Both the position numbers and the translations under genes were made by a program. Below, in pieces: positions 1 to 5,084 of a stretch of DNA of 5,159 nt. A model generated the notes under the pieces. The model was not told the origin of the DNA. It saw only the letters and a list, made by a program, of their open reading frames with translations, and did not search any database. Position 1 is the stretch's first letter; every line of letters starts with the position of its first letter. Source of the DNA: Clostridia bacterium (GTDB lineage: Bacteria; Bacillota; Clostridia; DSM-8532); the NCBI GenBank assembly GCA_026418215.1, contig JAOABT010000304.1, forward strand, positions 1 to 5,159, read 5' to 3'.

Positions 1-1534
1 GCATATCGCGCTTGATATCCTGCAACAGCGGCAATGCCAAGGGCTTCAGCATTAAAAGCTCATAGATGAGCGAAGAATTGAACATCGCATCGGCTTCTTC
101 CTGGAACGGGAAGATATTCTTCTCTTCTCCCCTTCTGACGCTGGGCCATAAATCAATCGTCACTGGTGCGGGAGTGCCGCGGAAGCGATTGTCACGGCAG
201 ATACGGCGAATGAGCCTCACATCCGTCGTTGGGATACGATTATGAAGGTCAATACGCATTGACGTGATGGCACTGATATAGATCTTAAATTTACTGTCAT
301 TGGGAACCTCGCTGGTCAACCTGGGATTCAAGGCATGAATACCCTCAATGACAAGAACCTGGCCCTCGGAAAGCTTCATCTTGGTGCCGTCGTATTCGCG
401 CTTTCCGGTCTTAAAATTAAAGGTCGGAAGCTTTATTTCTCCCCCTGAAATCAGGGTGTTCAAATCCTTGTTGAAGAGCTCCAAATCGACGGTTTCCAGT
501 GCTTCATAATCGGGCTTACCCTCTTCGTCCAGAGGGGTACGGGTTTTGTCTACAAAATAGTTGTCTACTGAGATATTCTGCGGCATGAGGCCGTTTACCC
601 TCAGCTGTATGGATAAACGCTGAGCAAAAGTGGTTTTACCTGAGGAGGATGGGCCTGCAATAAGAATGACCTTCTTTTGCTGTTCGTGGTTTTTGATTTT
701 GTCAGCAATAGTGGCTATTTTTTTCTCATGAAGCGCTTCTGCGATGAGAATAAACTCAGTAAGCCGCCCTTGATCTACAATGTCATTGAGCTTGCCTACG
801 TCATCCACGCCAAGAATCTCGCTCCATTGGCTGAATTCGTTGAAAATATTAAAAAGCTTTCGGGGTATGATCAGATCCGGAAGTTCATTAGGATTTTCCT
901 TTTTGGGCATGACCAAAACGATGCCGCCATTATCGGGCTCAAGCTTGAAAATTCTTAGGTAGCCTGAGCTCGGAACCATATAACCGTAAAAATAGTCCTC
1001 AATGTCATCAAAGATATACAGACTGACATAATCCTTTTCACGATATTCTATGGCGCGGTAGCGGTCTTCGCGTCCCCTTTTTAGAAAGATCTTGCGGGCA
1101 TCGTCAATAGAGACAACGACCTTCATAAAGCGTTTATTAAGCTCAACGAGCTCACGCATTCTTTTCTCAAGCCGCTCCACATCTTCGGGTGTCACCTTGA
1201 AATCAAATAAATCGAAGTAAATACCCCTTCGGACAGAGTGGCGGATTTGCACCTCTCGCCCCGGAAACAGGTCGTGGACCGCCTTGATAAGCAAAAATTC
1301 CAGGCTTCGTTGATAAATCCTGATGCCGTCCTCGCTTGTTAAATCCACGAAGCTGATCTGGCATTCATTCTCTATGGGAAAGGTTAATTCACGAATTTCA
1401 TAATTGACAAGAGCAGCAACAATGAGGGAGTCCTTTTTGCCCCTCTGCCCCTTCACTAATTCCTCAATTTTGGTCCCTTTTTCTACATATTGCTCCTGTC
1501 CGTTTAAAACAATTTTAATCTCTTTATCTGCCAT
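1..1534 (-). CDS. Nucleoside (uridine) kinase with TGS/ThrRS-like N-terminus, 3' end cut by window edge
   Basis: Cytosolic P-loop kinase of the uridine kinase family, expected to phosphorylate a nucleoside such as uridine or cytidine in pyrimidine salvage; the exact substrate cannot be read from sequence. The frame is open for 511 codons from the ATG at 1534 to the left edge, so roughly the last 40 residues are missing if it has the usual length of about 550. Residues 1-65 resemble a TGS domain. About 140-250 resemble the second N-terminal domain of threonyl-tRNA synthetase. The kinase domain starts near 285, with Walker A GPSSSGKTT (294-302, Lys300), DNYF at 324-327, DYE at 342-344 and VLVIEGIHALN at 393-403. 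This TGS-SAD-kinase fusion is a known Firmicutes form. AAGGAG at 1544-1549 lies 9 nt from the start. It is divergent from the cotJ operon. No frameshift was seen. Confidence 0.93.
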   Translation of the reverse strand, partial: MADKEIKIVLNGQEQYVEKGTKIEELVKGQRGKKDSLIVAALVNYEIRELTFPIENECQISFVDLTSEDGIRIYQRSLEFLLIKAVHDLFPGREVQIRHSVRRGIYFDLFDFKVTPEDVERLEKRMRELVELNKRFMKVVVSIDDARKIFLKRGREDRYRAIEYREKDYVSLYIFDDIEDYFYGYMVPSSGYLRIFKLEPDNGGIVLVMPKKENPNELPDLIIPRKLFNIFNEFSQWSEILGVDDVGKLNDIVDQGRLTEFILIAEALHEKKIATIADKIKNHEQQKKVILIAGPSSSGKTTFAQRLSIQLRVNGLMPQNISVDNYFVDKTRTPLDEEGKPDYEALETVDLELFNKDLNTLISGGEIKLPTFNFKTGKREYDGTKMKLSEGQVLVIEGIHALNPRLTSEVPNDSKFKIYISAITSMRIDLHNRIPTTDVRLIRRICRDNRFRGTPAPVTIDLWPSVRRGEEKNIFPFQEEADAMFNSSLIYELLMLKPLALPLLQDIKRDM

Positions 1535-1576
1535 ATGCGTTTTCTCCTTAGCACAATGTTCTGGAAAGTCATTCCT

Positions 1577-1605
1577 ATTATCATATATTCACAGGAATTC
1601 GGCAA
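1577..1605 (-). promoter_or_regulatory. Candidate housekeeping promoter for the nucleoside kinase
   Basis: Read on the minus strand, TTGCCG (1605-1600, 4 of 6 to the -35 consensus) is followed after 17 nt by GATAAT (1582-1577, 5 of 6 to the -10). The predicted start lies around 1570, leaving a leader of about 35 nt that includes the AAGGAG ribosome site. Spacing and position fit a sigma-A promoter; no operator or riboswitch was recognised. Confidence 0.5.
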
Positions 1606-1653
1606 GTAAACAAATTTCATATCGCTTTAGTATTCTGTCCGCATCAAGACTTT

Positions 1654-1683
1654 CTATATTCAGAAAGGCTTGACTCACACAAT
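1654..1683 (+). promoter_or_regulatory. Sigma-E-type (mother-cell) promoter for cotJABC
   Basis: ATATT at 1656-1660 matches the core of the sigma-E -35 (KMATATT). After exactly 15 nt, CACACAAT (1676-1683) matches 7 of 8 positions of the sigma-E -10 CATACAMT. The predicted start falls near 1690, about 43 nt before cotJA. The Bacillus subtilis cotJ operon is known to be transcribed by sigma-E, so motif and genes agree. The site also argues against starting cotJA at the in-frame TTG at 1670, which lies inside the promoter spacer. Confidence 0.75.
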
Positions 1684-1732
1684 TTTCTGCTTGGACATAG
1701 TATGTAAAAGAAACAAGCTTGGAGGCTTTTTT

Positions 1733-1924
1733 ATGATGGAAAATTTGAAGCTCGCTACCGTTTATACAGGCAACAACTGTTCCGGAGAGGCCATCGTTAT
1801 TCCTGTCATGCCTATCAGACCGGAGCTTGCCGAGGCCTACATCCCGTATCAGCTCTACAGCAAGATGATGTCGCCCCAAGAGTCACTTAAAAAGGGAACC
1901 ATTTTCCAAGAACTCATTAAATAA
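1733..1924 (+). CDS. cotJA: Spore coat-associated protein CotJA
   Basis: 63-residue protein of the CotJA family, a small component or assembly factor of the spore coat made in the mother cell. The core AEAYIPYQ and the QLYSKMMSPQESLKKGTIF stretch are the recognisable parts; a Pro-rich IPVMPIRPELA segment precedes them. No signal peptide or membrane segment is seen. The start was chosen at the ATG at 1733 because GGAGG at 1721-1725 lies 7 nt upstream; the adjacent ATG at 1736 is also possible, while a TTG at 1670 would fall inside the sigma-E promoter. It is first in the operon, 21 nt ahead of cotJB. The family name rests on sequence and on the two following genes together. Confidence 0.88.
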   Translation: MMENLKLATVYTGNNCSGEAIVIPVMPIRPELAEAYIPYQLYSKMMSPQESLKKGTIFQELIK

Positions 1925-1945
1925 CCATTATGGAGGTGTTTTGAA

Positions 1946-2218
1946 GTGGACGAACAAACAACCCTGCTTGAGCAGATCATGGCTTATGATTTTTGCCTCG
2001 TTGATCTGAATCTTTTTTTAGATACGCATCCCTCCGATGAAAATGCTCTGCGGGACTATAAGATGTGCCTCGAACAGTCGGAGAATTTAAGGCGCCAGTA
2101 TCAGTCAAAATATGGGCCCCTTACCGCGCGCTATCTGCCAAATACAAGCTGCTGGCAGTGGATCAATGACCCTTGGCCCTGGAACAAAATGGGAGGTATG
2201 AACAATGTGGTATTATGA
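1946..2218 (+). CDS. cotJB: Spore coat protein CotJB
   Basis: 90-residue protein of the CotJB family, acting with CotJA and CotJC in the inner spore coat. Typical features are an N-terminal helix with FCLVDLNLFLDTHPSDENAL, a charged middle, and the aromatic C-terminal segment SCWQWINDPWPW. It starts at the GTG at 1946, with GGAGGTG at 1932-1938 seven nt upstream. Its last codons carry the ribosome site (GGGAGG, 2191-2196) and start codon of cotJC, which overlaps it by 14 nt, so translation of the two is probably coupled. Sigma-E control in the mother cell is inferred from the upstream promoter. The gene is intact, although the next gene in the operon is interrupted. Confidence 0.9.
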   Translation: MDEQTTLLEQIMAYDFCLVDLNLFLDTHPSDENALRDYKMCLEQSENLRRQYQSKYGPLTARYLPNTSCWQWINDPWPWNKMGGMNNVVL

Positions 2219-2318
2219 TAAGAAAACAGAATATCCCATCCTGATCAAAAAGCCGGACCCCAGAATGGCCAAGCTCATTCTTACTCAATATGGCGGCCCC
2301 GATTTCTTGTTTTTATAG
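2205..2318 (+). pseudogene. cotJC: 5' fragment of cotJC (manganese-catalase-like coat protein), interrupted by the inserted element
   Basis: The reading frame starts at the ATG at 2205, 7 nt after GGGAGG inside cotJB, and gives a typical CotJC N-terminus: MWYYDKKTEYP, then DPRMAKLILTQYGGPD. CotJC proteins are about 190 residues and belong to the di-manganese catalase family; they normally continue GELAA or similar after QYGG-D. Here residue 33 (Asp, ending at 2303) is followed by FLFL and a TAG stop at 2316-2318. No CotJC continuation appears in any frame of the window. The fragment retains none of the ferritin-like helices or metal ligands, so it cannot be functional alone. The clean break next to a serine recombinase gene marks it as the left junction of an insertion. 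The 3' part should lie beyond the right edge, and precise excision would restore the gene. Confidence 0.85.
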
Positions 2319-2365
2319 AAAACATAGAAATAACTATTGAAACTATAATATCGCCTATGTTTATA
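2295..2365. other. Probable attL region at the cotJC/element junction
   Basis: Host-side sequence up to 2303 belongs to cotJC (GGCGGCCCCGAT); element-side sequence begins around 2304. Large serine recombinases cross over at a short core, typically 2 bp inside a few bases of identity, and their gene usually lies beside one attachment site. Both expectations fit here. On the element side an inverted repeat, AAACATAG (2320-2327) and CTATGTTT (2355-2362), flanks an A/T-rich spacer and may be a recombinase contact. The exact core is unknown because attR is not visible. Confidence 0.55.
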
Positions 2366-2409
2366 TACGTCAAATCTTTAGTATGTTCGTGATCACCCTT
2401 CACGGCAAT

Positions 2410-2435
2410 AAAAAAAGGCCCCTGTAGTGAGCCCC
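2410..2435 (-). terminator. Rho-independent terminator after the recombinase
   Basis: On the minus strand, directly after the TAA at 2439-2437, the sequence can fold GGCTC (2433-2429) with GGGCC (2421-2417), one pair being G-U, around a short loop, followed by seven T residues. It ends recombinase transcription before it could run antisense into cotJ. Confidence 0.65.
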
Positions 2436-2436
2436 C

Positions 2437-4056
2437 TTATTCCTCAAAAGTGTACTCAAATCGCAACGAATAATCAGCTTTTATGTAAACCCTTTTAACA
2501 ACCTTTCGAACTATTTCTTCTTTCAGATCGAGTGGCAAATCATTAAGGTTATCCAGGTAATTCAAAACCTTGCTCTTAATTGAATTATAGCGTTCTTCAA
2601 GGCTGTCAGCCTGCTCAAGCCTGGCATTAAGTTGCTGAAGCTTTTTTTGATACTCCTGCCGCAGTTCTCTTAATTCAGCCATCCTTTGTCTATACTCGTC
2701 CAGGTTAATAATACTTTGCTCATAAGCTTCTTGCTGCTTGGTAATGGCTCTCTGGAAGCTTTCAAGTTTCTCCTTTATCTGGTCCCGCTCGGTTTTATAG
2801 CTTTCAAGCTTTCCGTCATATAAATACTGCTTATTTTTTATAGCCTCAAGAACCAGATCTCGGTTGGTAAAAAAGTCTTTAATTTTGTCCATAACTTTTC
2901 TATCAACAGTGTCCATGTAATAATTCTTAACAGGCGAATTACAGTTACCGTTAAGTCCACGGTCTGTATAGTAAAAATAGTAGTCATCTAAAGAACGAAG
3001 TCTCTTAGGTGTACCTAAAGAATTTTTTTTGGGTGATTTACACCCATAGAGCTTGCTCCCGCAGCTTTCACAAAACAAAAAACCAGAAAGAAGATACTTT
3101 TTTGTGCAGCTCCATTCCTTAGTATCCCTTTCACGTCTTTGCTGTACAATAGCTTGTAATCGGTCAAACTTCTCTCTCGTGATTAGAGGTTCATGGGTAT
3201 TCTCTCTTATCACCCATTCCTCCCGGGGACGGACCAATCTTTTTCGATGTCCGGAGCTGTCACGTACCATTAAGGTTGCATTATAAATCGTAACCCCCAG
3301 GTACACGGGATTGCTTACAATAGTCTTAATTGAATTCGTATTCCATTTAGATCCACGCTTGGACCTAATACCTCTATCATTTAAGTACTTGCAGATTTTA
3401 AGTTGACCCCAGCCTTCAAGGAATTTTTCGACAATAAGATGGTATATTGGAGCCGTTTGGGGGTTTACCACCAAGTGCTGCCTATCATTTGATAACATGT
3501 ATCCAAAGGCTGGGCTAGCTACGTTTGTTTTGCCCTCTTTGGCCTTTATGAGCTGGGTTATCTTTACACGGGAGCTTGTTACTTTTCTTTCCTTCTGGGC
3601 AAGCCCGGCGTGAATGATGAGCAGGAATTCATCATCGTCGGTCCTACTGTCATACCCTTCTTTTACTGAAATAAAAAAGGCCCCTTTATCAGCAAGACCT
3701 CTTTTCAGTTCAATAATGTCCAGGATGTCACGAGACGTTCTTGAAATTTCTTTACAAGCGATCCCCTTTATTTTTCCTGTTGCAATATCATTCTTAAGGC
3801 GGTTCATGTCATTCCTTAAATACTCGAACGCACCGCTTTTTGAGTCAATATAGAAGTCAATAATGTTATAACCATTTACATCGGCCCATTCCTTCAGATA
3901 TTTTTTCTGGTTTTCGATCGATGTTTTCTGGCTATCTTTTTTAGTCGATATTCTTATATATCCTCCAATATTGATATCTTTAACATCGAGGGTTTCCTTG
4001 ACGTCAGTATATTGCTCAAGCCTGTTTCCGGATACCAGCGGAGGAGTATATTCCAT
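2437..4056 (-). CDS. Large serine recombinase (site-specific integrase/excisionase)
   Basis: 539-residue DNA recombinase that should cut and rejoin attachment sites through a covalent phosphoserine link. Numbered from the ATG at 4056, the catalytic domain contains YIRIS (33-37, Ser37 being the nucleophile), SIENQ (46-50), an Arg near 81 and ISRTSRD (104-110). A Recombinase domain follows at about 178-290 (PAFGYML, then SIKTIVSNPVYLGV). A zinc-ribbon-like region has Cys329, Cys332, Cys339 and Cys372. A long charged coiled coil at about 400-500, as in other large serine integrases, precedes a basic C-terminus. AGAGGTG (4072-4066) lies 9 nt before this ATG, which is why it is preferred to the GTG at 4068. 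It overlaps the end of the upstream small ORF. Position beside the cotJC junction indicates it catalyses this element's insertion and excision. The SpoIVCA/SprA type of sporulation recombinase has the same general architecture. Confidence 0.95.
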   Translation of the reverse strand: MEYTPPLVSGNRLEQYTDVKETLDVKDINIGGYIRISTKKDSQKTSIENQKKYLKEWADVNGYNIIDFYIDSKSGAFEYLRNDMNRLKNDIATGKIKGIACKEISRTSRDILDIIELKRGLADKGAFFISVKEGYDSRTDDDEFLLIIHAGLAQKERKVTSSRVKITQLIKAKEGKTNVASPAFGYMLSNDRQHLVVNPQTAPIYHLIVEKFLEGWGQLKICKYLNDRGIRSKRGSKWNTNSIKTIVSNPVYLGVTIYNATLMVRDSSGHRKRLVRPREEWVIRENTHEPLITREKFDRLQAIVQQRRERDTKEWSCTKKYLLSGFLFCESCGSKLYGCKSPKKNSLGTPKRLRSLDDYYFYYTDRGLNGNCNSPVKNYYMDTVDRKVMDKIKDFFTNRDLVLEAIKNKQYLYDGKLESYKTERDQIKEKLESFQRAITKQQEAYEQSIINLDEYRQRMAELRELRQEYQKKLQQLNARLEQADSLEERYNSIKSKVLNYLDNLNDLPLDLKEEIVRKVVKRVYIKADYSLRFEYTFEE

Positions 4057-4183
4057 TTGATTTTTCACCTCTTACAAATTGGCTTGAAAGCTTTAATTGG
4101 CTGGTCTTTTGTTCCTTTTCGTCTTCTACAGCCTTCTTAATTAAAAGATCAATTAAATCATCAAATACATCTGCTTTTCGCAT
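4016..4183 (-). CDS. Small acidic/basic ORF (55 aa) overlapping the recombinase start, function unknown
   Basis: An ORF of 55 codons runs from the ATG at 4183 to the TGA at 4018-4016, with a G-rich ribosome site (AGGGGGG) about 6 nt upstream. It overlaps the recombinase ATG by 41 nt in another frame. The first 30 residues (MRKADVFDDLIDLLIKKAVE and following) could form an amphipathic helix with alternating acidic and basic residues; the tail is polar. I do not recognise a family. Position and overlap suggest co-transcription and translational coupling with the recombinase. A small accessory or directionality factor is possible but unproven, and it could also be a non-coding leader that happens to be open. 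Confidence 0.5.
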   Translation of the reverse strand: MRKADVFDDLIDLLIKKAVEDEKEQKTSQLKLSSQFVRGEKSNGIYSSAGIRKQA

Positions 4184-4210
4184 ATAATCCCCCCTAGCAC
4201 AATCTGATTC

Positions 4211-4240
4211 ATTTTATTCGAAAGTCTCTATTCACGTCAC
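4211..4240 (-). promoter_or_regulatory. Candidate promoter for the small ORF and recombinase
   Basis: On the minus strand, GTGACG (4240-4235, 4 of 6) and TAAAAT (4216-4211, 5 of 6) are separated by 18 nt and lie 27 nt or more ahead of the ATG at 4183. No convincing sigma-E or sigma-K motif was found here. The call is weak and rests on motif match and position. Confidence 0.35.
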
Positions 4241-4270
4241 AAAAGAAGACAAAGGTTAATTATCTTATGA

Positions 4271-4300
4271 AATAAAAAAAGACAGGATTTAGTTCCTGTC
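4271..4300 (-). terminator. Rho-independent terminator after toxN
   Basis: On the minus strand a perfect 7-bp stem, GACAGGA/TCCTGTC (arms 4300-4294 and 4287-4281) with a 6-nt loop, is followed by seven T residues. It lies 33 nt after the toxN stop and closes the toxin-antitoxin unit, separating it from the recombinase transcript. Confidence 0.88.
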
Positions 4301-4333
4301 CGCTAGTCCCTATTAAAAGTACGCCTGCATAGA

Positions 4334-4915
4334 CTACATTTCTCGGCCATTCGATTCGATATCTTTTGATCTCGGAATAAACCGTCTTTTCTGTCCCTGC
4401 TGCTCTATCCTGCTGGTAACAGCCGCCTCTTGCATTGCCTTCTGTATTTCACTATATGCCAGGCACTTTTCCTCAAGCAGTTTAAAGTTGCAGCATAAGT
4501 AATTATAAACATGGTTTTTATTGCACCCAAAGTTATAGACGGATTTAGCCTTATCAATAATCTTTGAAACATGCTTATTGCAATAGTCTAACTCAGTAAT
4601 AAGCAATCTTCGGTATTGATACGGCTCACTATTAAAATCCTTGACCTTAACACAGTCTAAAGGAGCTGGAAACATAAACGAAAATCGAATTGAACTAATG
4701 GGCTCATTCTTTTCATTATATATAAGAAAATTCGTCTTCTGCTGTTTATTAAACGAAGATACGGGAGCATAATAATGCAAGTCATTTATAGCCAATACAA
4801 TTCCACATGTAAATTTGTCATGTGCGTCATACTCAATAGTAGGTATTTTCTCTTCAAATTGCTTTAAGTATTTTATATATGACTTATGTATTTCATAGAA
4901 ATTAAGCTTTTCCAT
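4334..4915 (-). CDS. toxN: ToxN/AbiQ-family endoribonuclease toxin of a type III toxin-antitoxin system
   Basis: 193-residue protein. ToxN/AbiQ toxins are sequence-specific RNases held inactive in a complex with their repeat-encoded antitoxin RNA; release during phage infection or loss of the locus stops growth. Visible family features are the N-terminal FYEIHKSYIKYLKQFEEKIP (6-25), GIVLAIND (38-45), YYAPVSSFNK (48-57, matching the APLTSPK-type active-site segment, with Ser53/Ser54 in the catalytic position), SIRFSFMFPAP (75-85), and the C-terminal CCNFKLLEEKCLAY (141-154). About 39 further residues form a basic Gln/Arg-rich tail beyond the usual family end (about 170-180 residues). The ATG at 4915 is preferred, 9 nt from AGGGAG (4930-4925); a TTG at 4918 is the alternative. 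Immediately upstream lie a hairpin and three 37-nt tandem repeats, the diagnostic arrangement of this toxin type. The context supports the call as strongly as the protein does. Confidence 0.9.
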   Translation of the reverse strand: MEKLNFYEIHKSYIKYLKQFEEKIPTIEYDAHDKFTCGIVLAINDLHYYAPVSSFNKQQKTNFLIYNEKNEPISSIRFSFMFPAPLDCVKVKDFNSEPYQYRRLLITELDYCNKHVSKIIDKAKSVYNFGCNKNHVYNYLCCNFKLLEEKCLAYSEIQKAMQEAAVTSRIEQQGQKRRFIPRSKDIESNGREM

Positions 4916-4937
4916 CAAAGCAAGCTCCCTTTAACAG

Positions 4938-4967
4938 CAAGAGCTAAGACTTACGCCTTAGCTCTTG
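4938..4967 (-). terminator. Hairpin between the antitoxin repeats and toxN (attenuating terminator or processing signal)
   Basis: A perfect 11-bp inverted repeat, CAAGAGCTAAG (4938-4948) and CTTAGCTCTTG (4957-4967), with an 8-nt loop, sits between the last repeat and the toxN ribosome site. In ToxIN systems a terminator here lets most transcripts end after the antitoxin while a minority read through to the toxin. Unlike a standard intrinsic terminator it is followed on the minus strand by CTGTTAAAG, not a U-tract, so leaky termination or RNA processing is likely. That function is inferred. Confidence 0.65.
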
Positions 4968-4973
4968 AGAATT

Positions 4974-5084
4974 ACCAGTCGCACTTTCGGTGGCGAAACA
5001 CCTTGAATATACCAGTCGCACTTTCGGTGGCGAAACACCTTGAATATACCAGTCGCACTTTCGGTGGCGAAACACCCTGAATTA
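4974..5084 (-). ncRNA. toxI: ToxI-like antitoxin RNA (three 37-nt repeats)
   Basis: Transcribed on the minus strand, each repeat reads AAGGTGTTTCGCCACC, then GAAAGTGCGACTGG, then TATATTC. A pseudoknot is predicted: GGUG pairs with CACC across the loop UUUCGC, and UCGC of that loop pairs with GCGA further downstream. In ToxI RNAs each processed repeat folds into such a pseudoknot and three form a triangular complex with three ToxN molecules. From memory the Pectobacterium ToxI repeat has the same plan (GGUG, an AUUUGC loop, UACC, then AAGUGCAGC), with compensating changes. Position directly upstream of a ToxN homologue, same strand, supports the call. The RNA ends are not defined; the start lies right of 5084. 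Confidence 0.88.
4974..5084. repeat. Tandem array of three 37-bp direct repeats
   Basis: On the plus strand the units are 4974-5010, 5011-5047 and 5048-5084, with no spacer. Units 1 and 2 are identical. Unit 3 differs at three positions: CACCCT in place of CACCTT (5077), and the final AT is TA. Bases 4967-4973 (GAGAATT) resemble the GAATAT unit end, so a short partial copy flanks unit 1. The absence of unique spacers excludes a CRISPR array. Confidence 0.97.

Noticed and set aside
677..962. Two overlapping plus-strand ORFs
   Set aside because: They are shadows of the nucleoside kinase, whose domains and motifs are clear on the minus strand.
1670..1732. Upstream TTG start for cotJA
   Set aside because: It lies inside the sigma-E promoter spacer and adds 21 residues unlike CotJA; the ATG at 1733 has a good ribosome site.
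1589..1879. Minus-strand ORF of 96 codons
   Set aside because: It is antisense to cotJA and the divergent promoter region, has no recognisable family, and would overlap the kinase promoter.
3053..3853. Plus-strand ORFs inside the recombinase
   Set aside because: They are antisense shadows of a gene with intact catalytic and DNA-binding domains.
4181..4188. CATATAAT as a sigma-E/sigma-K -10
   Set aside because: It reads on the plus strand, away from the recombinase, overlaps the small ORF's start codon, and has no matching -35 or downstream gene on that strand.
4886..5080. Plus-strand ORF through the repeats
   Set aside because: The 37-bp unit is not a multiple of three, so each copy is read in a different frame. 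It is antisense to the antitoxin RNA and the toxN start and has no ribosome site.
4974..5084. The tandem repeats as a CRISPR array
   Set aside because: The 37-bp units abut without spacers, there is no cas gene, and the array precedes a ToxN-like gene, which explains it better.
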